The notes: generated by a model not told the origin, from the letters alone. DNA of 64,000 nucleotides from Microlunatus parietis (GCF_013407955.1 NZ_JACCBU010000001.1:3286001-3350000), one strand, 5' to 3'; counted from the first letter of the stretch, positions 41,402 through 50,359 are shown. Translations and numbers: made by a program.

Positions 41402-41428
41402 CAGTTTTTCACGTAACGTGAAAAACTG
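41402..41428. promoter_or_regulatory. Perfect 27-bp palindrome, operator candidate 2
   Basis: Thirteen bases on each side of a central A at 41415 are exact complements, with TTTTTCACGT as the left arm core. It is AT-rich against a GC-rich background and sits 4 bp from the palindrome at 41372-41397. It could be an operator or, with its T/A-runs, a bidirectional terminator. Confidence 0.65.
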
Positions 41429-41531
41429 ACGGGCGCCGAGAAGGGCCGGTCGCCGAACGGACGGGCGGTCGTTCCCGACATGTCACGCGGTCGTTGCCCA
41501 CCGGTCCGTCCGGGCGGCAAGGCTCGGCACC

Positions 41532-42674
41532 ATGAGGGTCGCGCTGATCGCCGAGTCCTTCCTTCCGCAGACCAATGGTGTCGTGCATTCGGTGCTCCGG
41601 GTGCTCGAACACCTCCAGCAACGGGGCGACCAGGCCGTCGTCATCGCGCCGGCCGATCCGGCCGGTGTCCCCATGATCGTCTCCGGTGCGCCGGTGATCA
41701 CCATTCCGTCGCTACCCCTGCCGATCTATCCGGAGGTACGGGTCGCCGGCGGCCCGTTCGCCCCGGTGGTCGCGCCGCTGCGGGACTTCGCCCCGGATGT
41801 GGTTCACCTGGCGTCGCCGTTCCTGCTCGGCTGGCGTGGCGTACTGGCGGCCCAGGCGCTGGACGTACCGACGGTGGCGGTCTATCAGACCGACGTGCCC
41901 GGGATGGCCGCGCGGTCGGGCTTCCGGCACGCGGAACGCCTGCTGTGGAAGCGAATCCGCGACATCCACACCCGGGCGACGTTGACCCTGGCGCCGTCTT
42001 CGGCCTCCTTGACCGCTCTTGGTGATCATGGAATCGGCAGGCTCCGGATGTGGCGCCGCGGCGTCGACTCGACCCGGTTCCGGCCGGAGCTTCGTGATCT
42101 TGACCTGCGCAACCAGCTGGCACCGAACGGCGAGCGCCTGGTCGGGTTCGTCGGCCGGCTGGCCGCCGAGAAGCAGCTCGATGATCTTGCCGTGCTCCGT
42201 GATCTTCCCGGGGTACGGCTCGTGATCATCGGCGACGGCCCCGAGCGGCGGCGGCTGGCCACCGTGCTGCCGGAGGCGACCTTCACCGGCATGCTGCACG
42301 GCGACGACCTGGCCCGCACGGTGGCCAGCCTGGACGTCCTGGTCACGCCGGGCGAGTCGGAGACGTTCTGCCAGGTGGTGCAGGAGGCCATGGCCAGCGG
42401 GGTACCGGTCGTCGCCCCCGCCGCCGGCGGCCCGCTGGACCTGATCGACCACAGCCGGACCGGCTGGCTCTACCCGCCCGGCGAGCTGATGATCATGCGG
42501 GACCGGGTCCGTGACCTGGTCGGCGACGACGCCAAACGGGACGCGTTCGGCCGAGCCGCCCGAGCCAGTGTGATCGACCGCGGCTGGCGCCCGATCTGCT
42601 CCGAGCTGGTCGGCTTCTACTCCGAGGCCGTCGACCTGCACGCAGCCTCCGTACGCCGAGCGGCCGGCGACTGA
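41532..42674 (+). CDS. GT4 glycosyltransferase, MgtA-like mannosyltransferase
   Basis: A 380-residue GT-B enzyme. The N-terminal acceptor domain starts VALIAESFLPQTNGVVHSVLRVLEHLQQRG, a hallmark of GDP-mannose-dependent alpha-mannosyltransferases. The donor domain has GFVGRLAAEKQLDD, RLVIIGDGPERRRL and the E-x7-E segment around SETFCQVVQEAMASGVPVVAP. In actinobacteria MgtA extends mannosyl-glucuronyl lipids or lipoglycans at the membrane. No partner genes lie next to it. Substrate specificity is inferred from similarity of motifs only. Confidence 0.88.
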   Translation: MRVALIAESFLPQTNGVVHSVLRVLEHLQQRGDQAVVIAPADPAGVPMIVSGAPVITIPSLPLPIYPEVRVAGGPFAPVVAPLRDFAPDVVHLASPFLLGWRGVLAAQALDVPTVAVYQTDVPGMAARSGFRHAERLLWKRIRDIHTRATLTLAPSSASLTALGDHGIGRLRMWRRGVDSTRFRPELRDLDLRNQLAPNGERLVGFVGRLAAEKQLDDLAVLRDLPGVRLVIIGDGPERRRLATVLPEATFTGMLHGDDLARTVASLDVLVTPGESETFCQVVQEAMASGVPVVAPAAGGPLDLIDHSRTGWLYPPGELMIMRDRVRDLVGDDAKRDAFGRAARASVIDRGWRPICSELVGFYSEAVDLHAASVRRAAGD

Positions 42675-42954
42675 GCCCTCGAACGCATCCCAGCGACTCG
42701 GCGAGAGCGGGGCAGCGAATCGGCGACCTGATGGGTGCGGATCGGCGAGCGCACATGGCCGAGTCGGCGACGAGACCGTCGTCGCTTCCAGGATGAGGTC
42801 ACCGGAGGTCGCCCTGGACGCGCAGATTCCCTGGTCGCCGAGATTGTCGGCACCGAGCGTGGCTACCGGTGACTGCGTGGCAGCCGCACCCATCGACACC
42901 ATCTGGACGACCTGACCCAGATCTACTGTCAGTGGCCCCTGGTAGCCAAGGGCC

Positions 42955-43647
42955 ATGGACATCCAAGGACGCAGGGCCGTGGTCACCGGCGGCGCGATCG
43001 GGACCGGACGGGCGGCGGCGATCGCGCTGGCCGAGCGTGGCGCCGAGGTCGTGGTGGCCGACGTCGACGAGGCCGGTGCTCGCGAGACGGTCGCGCGCGC
43101 CGGCCCGCAGCGGTGCCGCTTCGTCGCGACGGACCTGACCGACCCGGGCCAGACCGCCGACCTGATCGAGACCAGCCGGCCGGAGATCCTGATCAACAAC
43201 GCTGGCGGCGGTGGTCACCTGGCGCCGCACTTCCCGGACGCGCCAGCCGCGGAGTGGGAACGGCTGCTCACGCTGAACCTGATCGGGCCGATGCGCGCCA
43301 CCCAGCACGCACTGGCCGGGATGCGGGACGGCGGGGTGATCGTCAACATCGCCTCGACCGCCGGCCTGGGGCTGGAGCCTCACCCATCGCCGGAGTATTC
43401 GGCGGCGAAGGCCGGGCTGATCAGGTTCACCGCGACCCTGGCCGACGTCGCGCCGGCCCGGGTCGCCTGCCTGGTGCCGGACTGGGTCGCGACCGAACGG
43501 GTCACCGCGGCCGAGCGTGCCACCGATCCGCCGCCCATCCCGCTGTCGGCCTTCACGGCAGCCGTGGTCACGTTGATCGAGGACGACACCCTGGCCGGCC
43601 GGGTGATGCTGCTCCCGTGCGGCGGCCCGCCGAGGCTGTTGCCGTGA
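42955..43647 (+). CDS. Short-chain dehydrogenase/reductase
   Basis: A 230-residue Rossmann-fold SDR. The cofactor site is TGGAIGTG (TGxxxGxG), followed by ADVDEAG (favouring NAD), ILINNAGGGG (NNAG), the catalytic Ser in IVNIASTAGL and YxxxK in PEYSAAKAGL. It is shorter than usual at the C-terminus. Substrate unknown. The 280-bp gap before it contains no gene or clear structure. Confidence 0.9.
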   Translation: MDIQGRRAVVTGGAIGTGRAAAIALAERGAEVVVADVDEAGARETVARAGPQRCRFVATDLTDPGQTADLIETSRPEILINNAGGGGHLAPHFPDAPAAEWERLLTLNLIGPMRATQHALAGMRDGGVIVNIASTAGLGLEPHPSPEYSAAKAGLIRFTATLADVAPARVACLVPDWVATERVTAAERATDPPPIPLSAFTAAVVTLIEDDTLAGRVMLLPCGGPPRLLP

Positions 43648-43780
43648 GGCGGCGCGTCGACGCTCGGGTTGTCGGCGCGAGATCGTACGGTGAAGGTCCG
43701 TTTGGATCACCGCACCGCGTCCGGTGCGACCCGCCCGTCTCTGCTCAGCGGACCATGAGCGAGAGATGGATGCGTGCCCG

Positions 43781-44632
43781 ATGACTCCTCCGCTGCTCCT
43801 GGTGGACGGCCACAATCTGCTCTGGCGATCCTGGTACGGCTTCCCGGCCCGGATCACCAGCCGCGACAAGACCCGGGATCTGACCGGCGTGTTCGGCTTC
43901 TTCGCCCTGCTCCGGGTCGCGGTCCGTGAGCTCGACCTACCGCCGGAGATCGTTGTCGTCTTCGACGGCGAGAACGCCTGGGGCGACCGGACCGCCGTCG
44001 ACCAGGACTACAAGGCACACCGGCCGACCGACCCGGAGGCGATGGCCCCGATCCGCGCGCTCGCCGACGTCGAACGCGGCCTCGACCTCCTCGACGTGAG
44101 CCGGCTCTGCTTCGACACGGCCGAGGCCGACGACCTGATCGCCTCCCTGGTGCAGGCCTGCCGCCGGGCCACCCCACGGCGCCAGGTCTGGATCATGTCC
44201 GGCGACCGCGACTTCTACCAGCTCCTCGATCGCCGTACCCGGATCCTCAACACGGCCCGGAAGCCCGGCCACCGTGCCATCGTGCCGACCGAGATCACGG
44301 CCCGTTACGGAGTCCGGCCGGACCAGTGGTGCGACCGGACCAGCCTGGTCGGCGACCCGTCCGACGGCATCCGCGGCGTCCACGGCGTGGGCACGGTCAC
44401 CGCGGCGAGACTGCTCGCCGGCGGCCTGACGATCGAGGACCTGCCGAGCTCGGGGCGGCTGACCGGCCGGATCGGCGACCGGGTCCGCGACGCCCTCCCC
44501 GACGCGCTCCGCTGGCGCTCCATGATCCGGCTCCGCCCCGACCACCCGCTCCCGGGCGGCCTCGTCGAACGCCGGCCCAGCCCGCAACTGCCGACCGCCG
44601 CGATCATCGTCGAGGCGCTCGGCCTCTGGTGA
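43781..44632 (+). CDS. Stand-alone 5'-3' exonuclease (Pol I N-domain / FEN-like)
   Basis: A 283-residue flap-nuclease-fold protein: LLLVDGHNLLWRSWYGF, VVVFDGENAWGDR, AEADDLIASLVQ (metal-binding acids), WIMSGDRDFYQLLD and GDPSDGIRGVHGVGTVTAARLL (helix-hairpin-helix). These are the metal-binding and DNA-binding motifs of the 5' nuclease domain of DNA polymerase I, here as a separate protein. It likely removes RNA primers or DNA flaps. The ATG at 43781 fits family N-termini; an upstream ATG at 43766 is possible. Confidence 0.88.
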   Translation: MTPPLLLVDGHNLLWRSWYGFPARITSRDKTRDLTGVFGFFALLRVAVRELDLPPEIVVVFDGENAWGDRTAVDQDYKAHRPTDPEAMAPIRALADVERGLDLLDVSRLCFDTAEADDLIASLVQACRRATPRRQVWIMSGDRDFYQLLDRRTRILNTARKPGHRAIVPTEITARYGVRPDQWCDRTSLVGDPSDGIRGVHGVGTVTAARLLAGGLTIEDLPSSGRLTGRIGDRVRDALPDALRWRSMIRLRPDHPLPGGLVERRPSPQLPTAAIIVEALGLW

Positions 44633-44651
44633 CCCGGACGCTGTCCAGGAG

Positions 44652-46763
44652 TCAAGGGCGTCCTCGACCCGGTGGATCCCACCGGTCGTCCGGCCGCAGC
44701 CGCGACCAATCCGTCACCACTCGCGTCGGTCTGACGGTGACCCAGCCGTCCAGTTGATCGGCGAAGTGCGCCGACACGGGATCACCGGAGGACCCGAACG
44801 GCACGCTCCACCGGCTCTGGTCGCGATCGGCCAGATCCCAGGCCCAGCGGGCCACCGAGCCGCGGGAGCAACGGTCGCTCACCCCGGGGGTGCTGGCCGT
44901 GCACCGTACGGTGTCGCCGTCGCCCGCCAGCGCCGGAGCGAGGTCGGCCCCGGGCACGGCCGCTTCGGGCAGGCCGGCGACCTCTCGGAGCAGATGGAGC
45001 GGCAGCAACGTGTGCCGCTCGCCCCACTCCTGCACCGGACCGGCAGCCGCGTCCTCGAGCGCTCCCGCAATGAGCGTCTCCACGGCGAGTCCGATCCGGG
45101 ACTCGGTGAGCAGCGTCGGCAGGGCTGCGGCGATCCGTGTCGGTGCGGAGATGACGGGATCGAAGATCGCCCCGAAGCCGTGCGGCCGGCTCAGTGGCGC
45201 CAGCACCGGATCGTCCACGAGTCGCCGGACCAGGGCCGCTCGCCAGGCCGCGAACCGGGCGGCGGCGGGACTGTCGGGCTCCATCCGTCCGTCCCAGACG
45301 AGCAGTTCCGAGCGCACCGCCCGCGCCGTCTCGGTGAGCCGGTCCGGCGGCGGCAGCAGGGCCAGCAGCGGCGGCGCCGACCCGAGCTCGGTGTCACTCC
45401 AGATCGGTTCCAGCTCGTCCACCGCGGCCGGGTGCAGGTCGGACAACAGGGTCCGGATCCGGTTGGCCCGATACCTCGCCGGATAGTGCACGCCGAAGTC
45501 GATCTCGGGCCGGTCCGGGCGCTCGTTCGCATCGACGGCGGCATCGATGACGACGACCGCGGGCGGCAGCCGCCGGGACGCCGCCGGTCGGACGGTCACG
45601 GCATCCAGGGGTAGCAGGCGCTCCGCCGCGGGCCGATCCGGCAGCCGGCCGACGGTCGCGGACAGCACGGTCCCCGCGGAGTCGGCGGCCAACAGCCGGT
45701 TCGCCGGTTCCACCCAGGATCCGAAGGCGGCGACGACGTCCGCCGCGGTCCGGGACCGCAGCAGCGGCAGCAACACGGCGAAGCCGAGGTCCGCCTCGGC
45801 CCGGGCCGGCGACCGCAGGCTGGCGGCGGTCAGTTGCCCGCCGGTCTGCCGCAGGTCGGTGATCACCGGCCCGCGTACGGTCTCGATCGCCTCGACGGGG
45901 ACCGGGTCACCGCCCCGTACCGTGATCACGCTCCGCTCCACCTCGGCCTGCTGCCAGCCGTCCGGACCGTACGCCTCGAAGCCGGTCCGGCTCCGCCGCA
46001 GCCGCTCCCGGAACACGTCGGCCGTATGAGCCGCGGCGTTGGTGATGCCCCAGGCGGCGCTGCCGGTGTGCCCGAAGTGCGCGATCCCGGGCACGCCGGG
46101 GAAGGCCAGGCCGACCACGTCGAACTCCGGACAGGCCAACCGAATCTGCTGATAGACGCCTGGCAACCCGATGGCCCGATGCGGATCGCCCGCCAGCACC
46201 GGCCGGCCCGAGGCGGTACGGGATCCGTGCAGCGCCCAGGCGTTGCTTCCGGCCGCCGGGTCCTCGCTGGTGAACAGGTCGACCGCGGCGGCACCGAGCG
46301 CGTCGGCGACATGAGCCCGCCAGAGGACGGACCCCACGCTGCCGGACAGGACGTGGTTGGCGTGCAGGATGCCCAGCGGCGCCCAGTCCGGCCACGGCCC
46401 GGGCTCGAACCGATCGCCGAACCGATCCGCGAGGGTGGCGAACTCGGTGGCGGTCACCTCACCCAATCCGCGGCGGACGCCGGAGCTGTAGGCATCGACC
46501 CACGCCCGTTCGGGCTCGGCGAGAGCGTCGTACGCACGCTGCGCCGTGTCGGCCAGCCTGGCTCGGCGGGCGAAGACGTCCCAGGCGACACCGGACGGCC
46601 CGACCAGCGCGGCGAGCCGCCCCTCGGCGCGGAGCCGATCGACCTCGATCTGCCAGCCCCGATCATGGGCGGTGACCCTGCCCTGAGCGTACGCCAGCGC
46701 GAGATGATCATCGGCTCTCAGGTGCGGAATGCCGTGATCATCACGAAACAGTTCGGTCGCCAT
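44652..46763 (-). CDS. Penicillin acylase family N-terminal-nucleophile hydrolase
   Basis: A 703-residue Ntn-hydrolase precursor. After an N-terminal alpha-chain region and spacer, the expected autocleavage occurs at AAG/SNAWAL so that Ser becomes the catalytic N-terminus of the beta chain; the following GRPVLAGDPHR and PGVPGIAHFGHTGSAAWGITNAAAHTADVF are family motifs. The family cleaves amide bonds in beta-lactams, acyl-homoserine lactones or other N-acyl compounds. There is no signal peptide (the protein starts MATELFRDDHG), so it is probably cytoplasmic, unlike most secreted members. Substrate unknown. Confidence 0.88.
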   Translation of the reverse strand: MATELFRDDHGIPHLRADDHLALAYAQGRVTAHDRGWQIEVDRLRAEGRLAALVGPSGVAWDVFARRARLADTAQRAYDALAEPERAWVDAYSSGVRRGLGEVTATEFATLADRFGDRFEPGPWPDWAPLGILHANHVLSGSVGSVLWRAHVADALGAAAVDLFTSEDPAAGSNAWALHGSRTASGRPVLAGDPHRAIGLPGVYQQIRLACPEFDVVGLAFPGVPGIAHFGHTGSAAWGITNAAAHTADVFRERLRRSRTGFEAYGPDGWQQAEVERSVITVRGGDPVPVEAIETVRGPVITDLRQTGGQLTAASLRSPARAEADLGFAVLLPLLRSRTAADVVAAFGSWVEPANRLLAADSAGTVLSATVGRLPDRPAAERLLPLDAVTVRPAASRRLPPAVVVIDAAVDANERPDRPEIDFGVHYPARYRANRIRTLLSDLHPAAVDELEPIWSDTELGSAPPLLALLPPPDRLTETARAVRSELLVWDGRMEPDSPAAARFAAWRAALVRRLVDDPVLAPLSRPHGFGAIFDPVISAPTRIAAALPTLLTESRIGLAVETLIAGALEDAAAGPVQEWGERHTLLPLHLLREVAGLPEAAVPGADLAPALAGDGDTVRCTASTPGVSDRCSRGSVARWAWDLADRDQSRWSVPFGSSGDPVSAHFADQLDGWVTVRPTRVVTDWSRLRPDDRWDPPGRGRP

Positions 46764-46969
46764 GCCGAGCCACTCTGTCAGAGTCGATGGGTCCGGGCCG
46801 TCGTCGCACCGGCGCAGTCAGACTGGGTCAGGCTGTCGGACCGACGCCGACCCGGTTGGTGACCGATCATGACCTGCATCAGACAGATGGCACCGACTCT
46901 GACTTCTCCGATGTCGACCGGCAACGGGGCAACGCGACGTACCAGCCATCCATCGGGGCACTCGGTCTT

Positions 46970-47455
46970 TCACCAAGGGCCGATGTTGTCCCGCCAGCAC
47001 GCGGCTTCCCGGACCCGAGCAGCGAAGGCATGCTGGTCGGCCAGTGTTACCGGACGGAGCCGGTGCTCACCCTGATTGAACGCGTCCCCGATCCAACGTG
47101 GAATAACGTGTAGGTGCAGGTGCCACACGTCCTGACTCCCGGCTGGCTCGTTGTGCTGGCGCAGCGATGTGCCCTCGCAGTGTTCGGTCTCGACCAGGGC
47201 GCGGGCGGCGCGGCGACATGTTGCGAGCAGTGGCCCGGTCAACGCGTCCGGCAATACGTAGAGGTGCTCGACATGATCAATCGGCACGACGAGCAGGATG
47301 CCCGGGTTGGTCTCCCACCAGTGCGGCGAAACGATTACCGCTGTCGCCACGTCCCGGTAGACCACGTTGTCCGGCGTGCTGATCGGCGTCGAGCCGCCCG
47401 CCAGCAGGACGCAGAACGGACAGACATACCCCGCCGGTTCATGAGACCGCCACAT
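46970..47455 (-). CDS. HIT-family nucleotide hydrolase/transferase
   Basis: A 161-residue HIT-domain protein. The histidine triad is in QDVWHLHLHVIPRW, preceded by a CPFC pair near residue 12 that may bind zinc and by GILLVVPIDHVEHLYVLPD. HIT proteins hydrolyse nucleotide phosphoramidates or diadenosine polyphosphates. The N-terminal CPFC is common in actinobacterial members. Nothing in the context narrows the substrate. Confidence 0.88.
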   Translation of the reverse strand: MWRSHEPAGYVCPFCVLLAGGSTPISTPDNVVYRDVATAVIVSPHWWETNPGILLVVPIDHVEHLYVLPDALTGPLLATCRRAARALVETEHCEGTSLRQHNEPAGSQDVWHLHLHVIPRWIGDAFNQGEHRLRPVTLADQHAFAARVREAACWRDNIGPW

Positions 47456-47550
47456 CGGCCGAAATCTACCTGGTTCGTGACGGCGAGGCGGCCGGGCAGA
47501 GTGGCGGCGTGCCAGAGCGCCGGCCCGACCGCAGGCGGCCCGGAGGGCCG

Positions 47551-47676
47551 CCCTTGATCATGGGCTGGTCGACCTCGGCCATGGCTGCTCGATACCAGCA
47601 CGTCACCGACCCGATCCGGCGTGACGTTGCGCGGCGCGTGGGTGGCCTGCTCTGGACCAGCGGAGAGGACAACTGA
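47551..47676 (+). pseudogene. C-terminal remnant of a tyrosine integrase
   Basis: Reading from 47551 to the stop at 47676 gives the typical end of an actinobacterial phage/ICE integrase: LIMGWSTSAMAARYQHVTDPIRRDVARRVGGLLW. The tyrosine of AARYQHV is the expected catalytic residue. No recombinase core (Arg, HxxR) lies upstream in any frame, so the gene is truncated. It lies 87 bp from the 3' end of tRNA-Ser(GCT), the normal position of an integrase. The rest of the 47456-47763 gap holds a GGCGGCCC/GGGCCGCC hairpin (47534-47552) and the tRNA terminator. Confidence 0.75.
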
Positions 47677-47693
47677 GACTACAAATGAGACTA
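47672..47693. repeat. TGAGACTA direct repeat at the integrase remnant end
   Basis: TGAGACTA occurs at the stop codon of the integrase remnant and again 12-13 bases downstream. Short direct repeats at this place are typical of integrase arm-binding sites next to attP, supporting a decayed attachment region. Confidence 0.4.
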
Positions 47694-47710
47694 GGGCCGG
47701 TTTCGGAAGG

Positions 47711-47747
47711 ACGCCGGGTGACTCCTGAACGTGGAGCCACCCGGCGT
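47711..47747 (-). terminator. Terminator-like hairpin downstream of tRNA-Ser(GCT)
   Basis: A 10-bp perfect stem (ACGCCGGGTG/CACCCGGCGT) with an inner CTCC/GGAG pairing lies 17 bp beyond the tRNA 3' end. It lacks a strong T-run but is well placed to end tRNA transcription. Confidence 0.6.
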
Positions 47748-47763
47748 TATCCCTTAGCTAGGG

Positions 47764-47854
47764 CGGAGGCGGCGGGATTTGAACCCGCGAGAGGGGATGA
47801 ACCCTCAACCCGCTTAGCAGGCGGGCGCCATAGACCGGACTAGGCGACGCCTCC
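47764..47854 (-). tRNA. tRNA-Ser (anticodon GCT)
   Basis: A class II tRNA with a long variable arm on the minus strand: acceptor GGAGGCG/CGCCTCC, anticodon stem-loop CCCGC-CTGCTAA-GCGGG giving GCT, and T-arm GGGTTCAAATCCC. CCA is not encoded. Confidence 0.95.
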
Positions 47855-48054
47855 CGACTCGGCAGCGCCGAGACCGCCCAAGAGTACCGATCGGGAACCT
47901 CGTGAAGCAAAGTGTCGTTGGACTGGTGCCGTGTCGCCCGAGGAACTGCGGTCCGCGGGACGTGACGGAGGGCGTGACGGCTTTGCTGCCGCGACCGCCT
48001 AGGCTGGGCGGGTCTCAAGTCGTTGGATCAGGGTTTTGGGGGTCAGGTTCGGTG

Positions 48055-49845
48055 GTGGATGAGCAGGATCAGTGGCATTGGGACCTGCCCGAGTCCGCCC
48101 GCCCGGCCCGCCCGCGGAACCGGCAAGGCCAGTCACGATCGCGCTCCGGCAGCCGCCCCCAGTCGCCTCGCTCCGGCCAGTCACCCCGCTCCGGCCAGTC
48201 ACCCCGAGGGCGTACCGCAGCACGGAACCGGCGCAACCGGCGCACGATGGACACCCCGGAATTCCGGCGCACCGTCCTGTTCACCATTCTCGGCGCGATC
48301 ATCCCCGGCGCCGGCCTGATCGCGGCCGGCCGGAAGAAGGCGGGCTTCACCGTTTTCGGCGTGTTCGTGATGGGCCTGGTCACGCTCTGCCTGTGGGCCG
48401 TCGTCGATCCGAAGGGCATGGCCAGCATCGCCGTCACCCCGGAGGCCCTCAACATCGTCTCCGTGGTCGCGGTCGTGATCGGGCTCGCCTGGGTCGTCGT
48501 CGTGATCGCCTCGCACCTCGCGCTGCGCAACCTGCCGAGTCAGTCGCAGCGGATCGCCGGCGGACTGCTGGTCGGCGTGCTCGCGTTCGCGGTCGCGGCG
48601 CCGATGGCGGTCGCGGCCCGGTACAGCTACGACCAGGCCGATCTGGTGGCGAACGTCTTCAAGCGCCAGGACGACAACAAGAGCGCGACCCGGCCGAGCT
48701 TCGATCCGAAGGGCGGGCAGAACGACCCGTGGAAGGACAAGAAGCGGCTCAACGTCCTGCTGCTCGGCGGTGACGGAAGCTCGAAGCGGCAGGGCATCCG
48801 GACCGACACGGTGATGGTCGCCAGCATCGACACCCACACCGGCAACACGACCTTGATCAGCTTGCCGCGGTGCACGGCCAACATGCCGTTCCCGGAGGAT
48901 TCGCCGCTGCACGAGTACTACCCGGACGGCTTCACCAACGGCGACCCGAACGATCTCGAGTACTGCCTGACGGCGATGTACGAGAACGTACCGTCGAATG
49001 TGCCGAAGGACGTCCTCGGCGAGACCGACAACCTGAACGCGGACGTCGTCAAGATCTCGGTCGGCGAGGCGCTCGGTCTCAAGATCGACTACTACGTCCT
49101 GGTCAACCTCAAGGGCTTCGAGGAGTTGATCGACGCCCTCGGCGGACTCACCCTGAACGTCAACTTCTACATCCCGAAGGGCGGCGATTCCGACGCCGGC
49201 ATCCCGCCGAAGGACTTCCTGACGCCGGGGCCGAGTCAGCACCTGAACGGTGAGGATTCGCTCTGGTACGCCCGCGGACGGTTCGGGTACGACGACTTCA
49301 GCCGGATGGATCGGCAGCGCTGCGTGATCAACGCGATCGTCAAGCAGGCCAACCCGGCGACCCTGCTGACCCGCTACGAGGACATCGCCAAGGCCGGCAA
49401 GGAGATCGTCCAGACCGACGTGCCGCAGGAGATGCTGCCGGCGATGGTCGAGCTGGCCAGCCGGGCGCAGCAGGGCAACCTCCGCAGCCTGGTCTTCAAG
49501 CACGGCAAGAACGGTTTCCTGGTCTACCGGCCCGACTTCGAACTGATGCGGGAGCAGGTACGGAAGTCGATCGGCGAGACCGAGAAGGAGAAGCCGAAGT
49601 CGACCCCCAAGCCGGCCGACCCGCAGCCGGGCGATCCCGAGACCAGCAAGGAACCTGAGGATCCGGAGACCACCAAGGAACCGGACGACCCGGAGACCGA
49701 TCCGCCGAAGCAGTCCGAGGAGCCGTCGGATCCGGAGTCGGACAAGCCGAGCGACAAGCCGTCCGAGGCCAGTGAAGACGCCGGCGACTCCTGCGCGTTC
49801 CGGCCCGACATCGCCGCAACGGCGAGGCCGAAGTACAACGGCTGA
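48055..49845 (+). CDS. LytR-CpsA-Psr (LCP) family protein
   Basis: A 596-residue membrane-bound phosphotransferase that attaches glycopolymers such as teichoic acid or arabinogalactan to peptidoglycan. The N-terminus is Arg/Ser/Pro-rich (GQSPRSGQSPRGRTAARNRRNRR), followed by four predicted helices (TVLFTILGAIIPGAGLIAAG onward) rather than the usual one. The LCP domain has LNVLLLGGDGSSKRQGIRTDTVMVASID and ISLPR, plus FEELIDALGGLTLNV and the late GRFGYDDFSRMDRQRCV. The C-terminus is a long Pro/Glu/Asp-rich tail. The GTG start at 48055 is uncertain (48052 is equivalent). Confidence 0.9.
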   Translation: MDEQDQWHWDLPESARPARPRNRQGQSRSRSGSRPQSPRSGQSPRSGQSPRGRTAARNRRNRRTMDTPEFRRTVLFTILGAIIPGAGLIAAGRKKAGFTVFGVFVMGLVTLCLWAVVDPKGMASIAVTPEALNIVSVVAVVIGLAWVVVVIASHLALRNLPSQSQRIAGGLLVGVLAFAVAAPMAVAARYSYDQADLVANVFKRQDDNKSATRPSFDPKGGQNDPWKDKKRLNVLLLGGDGSSKRQGIRTDTVMVASIDTHTGNTTLISLPRCTANMPFPEDSPLHEYYPDGFTNGDPNDLEYCLTAMYENVPSNVPKDVLGETDNLNADVVKISVGEALGLKIDYYVLVNLKGFEELIDALGGLTLNVNFYIPKGGDSDAGIPPKDFLTPGPSQHLNGEDSLWYARGRFGYDDFSRMDRQRCVINAIVKQANPATLLTRYEDIAKAGKEIVQTDVPQEMLPAMVELASRAQQGNLRSLVFKHGKNGFLVYRPDFELMREQVRKSIGETEKEKPKSTPKPADPQPGDPETSKEPEDPETTKEPDDPETDPPKQSEEPSDPESDKPSDKPSEASEDAGDSCAFRPDIAATARPKYNG

Positions 49846-49860
49846 GCCGCGCGGCGCGGC

Positions 49861-50328
49861 TCAGCTGCCGTAGCCGCGGTTGGCGTCCAGCCGGTCCCGG
49901 ATCGCGGTCATCAGCGCGATCACGGTCTTGTCCTCACCGTCACGCGGGTTGACGAATTCGGTGCCGCCGGAGTTCGCGACGACGATGAAGTGATGTCGGG
50001 TCGTCTTCACCGAGGTGATGTCGGACCACGGGATCTTCTGCCGGTGACCGATCCGGCGCACCTCGAGCCCGTCGCGGTCCATGATCACCGTCGTGGTCAG
50101 CCGGAGCACCATGATCAACGCGACCAGGGCCAGGGCGAGGCCGAGCGCGAGCACGATCACGCCGATCACGAGGACCACCTGCAGCGCGCTCACCGTACCG
50201 GCGACGATCAGGCCCGCTCCGACGACGGCCGCTCCGGCCGCGATGGCGTACGCCCTGACCGGGGGCTTCGGGGCGAGCAGATGCACTTCGGTTCCTGGGC
50301 TGGCGGCCCGCGCATCCTGCTCACCCAT
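49861..50328 (-). CDS. PH-domain membrane protein
   Basis: A 155-residue protein with two adjacent membrane helices (YAIAAGAAVVGAGLIVAGTVSA and VVLVIGVIVLALGLALALVALIMVL) followed by a bacterial PH-like domain (TTTVIMDRDGLEVRRIGHRQKIPWSDITSVKTTRHHFIVVANSGGTEFVNPRDG). Such proteins are common and poorly characterised. It lies just downstream of the LCP gene on the opposite strand and upstream of a tRNA gene. Confidence 0.82.
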   Translation of the reverse strand: MGEQDARAASPGTEVHLLAPKPPVRAYAIAAGAAVVGAGLIVAGTVSALQVVLVIGVIVLALGLALALVALIMVLRLTTTVIMDRDGLEVRRIGHRQKIPWSDITSVKTTRHHFIVVANSGGTEFVNPRDGEDKTVIALMTAIRDRLDANRGYGS

Positions 50329-50359
50329 GGGCCTACCCTAGGCCACTCCACAGTCTGAG

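Noticed and set aside
39469..41421. 650-residue plus-strand ORF
   Set aside because: Antisense to the PLP enzyme and ridA, both clear families.
42675..42954. Repeated TCGGCGA words in the gap before the SDR gene
   Set aside because: Copies are short and irregular; not distinguishable from GC-rich background.
47534..47552. GGCGGCCC-GGA-GGGCCGCC hairpin as a terminator
   Set aside because: It has no T-run and lies upstream of the HIT gene start on one strand and at the remnant integrase on the other, so it is not clearly at any transcript end.
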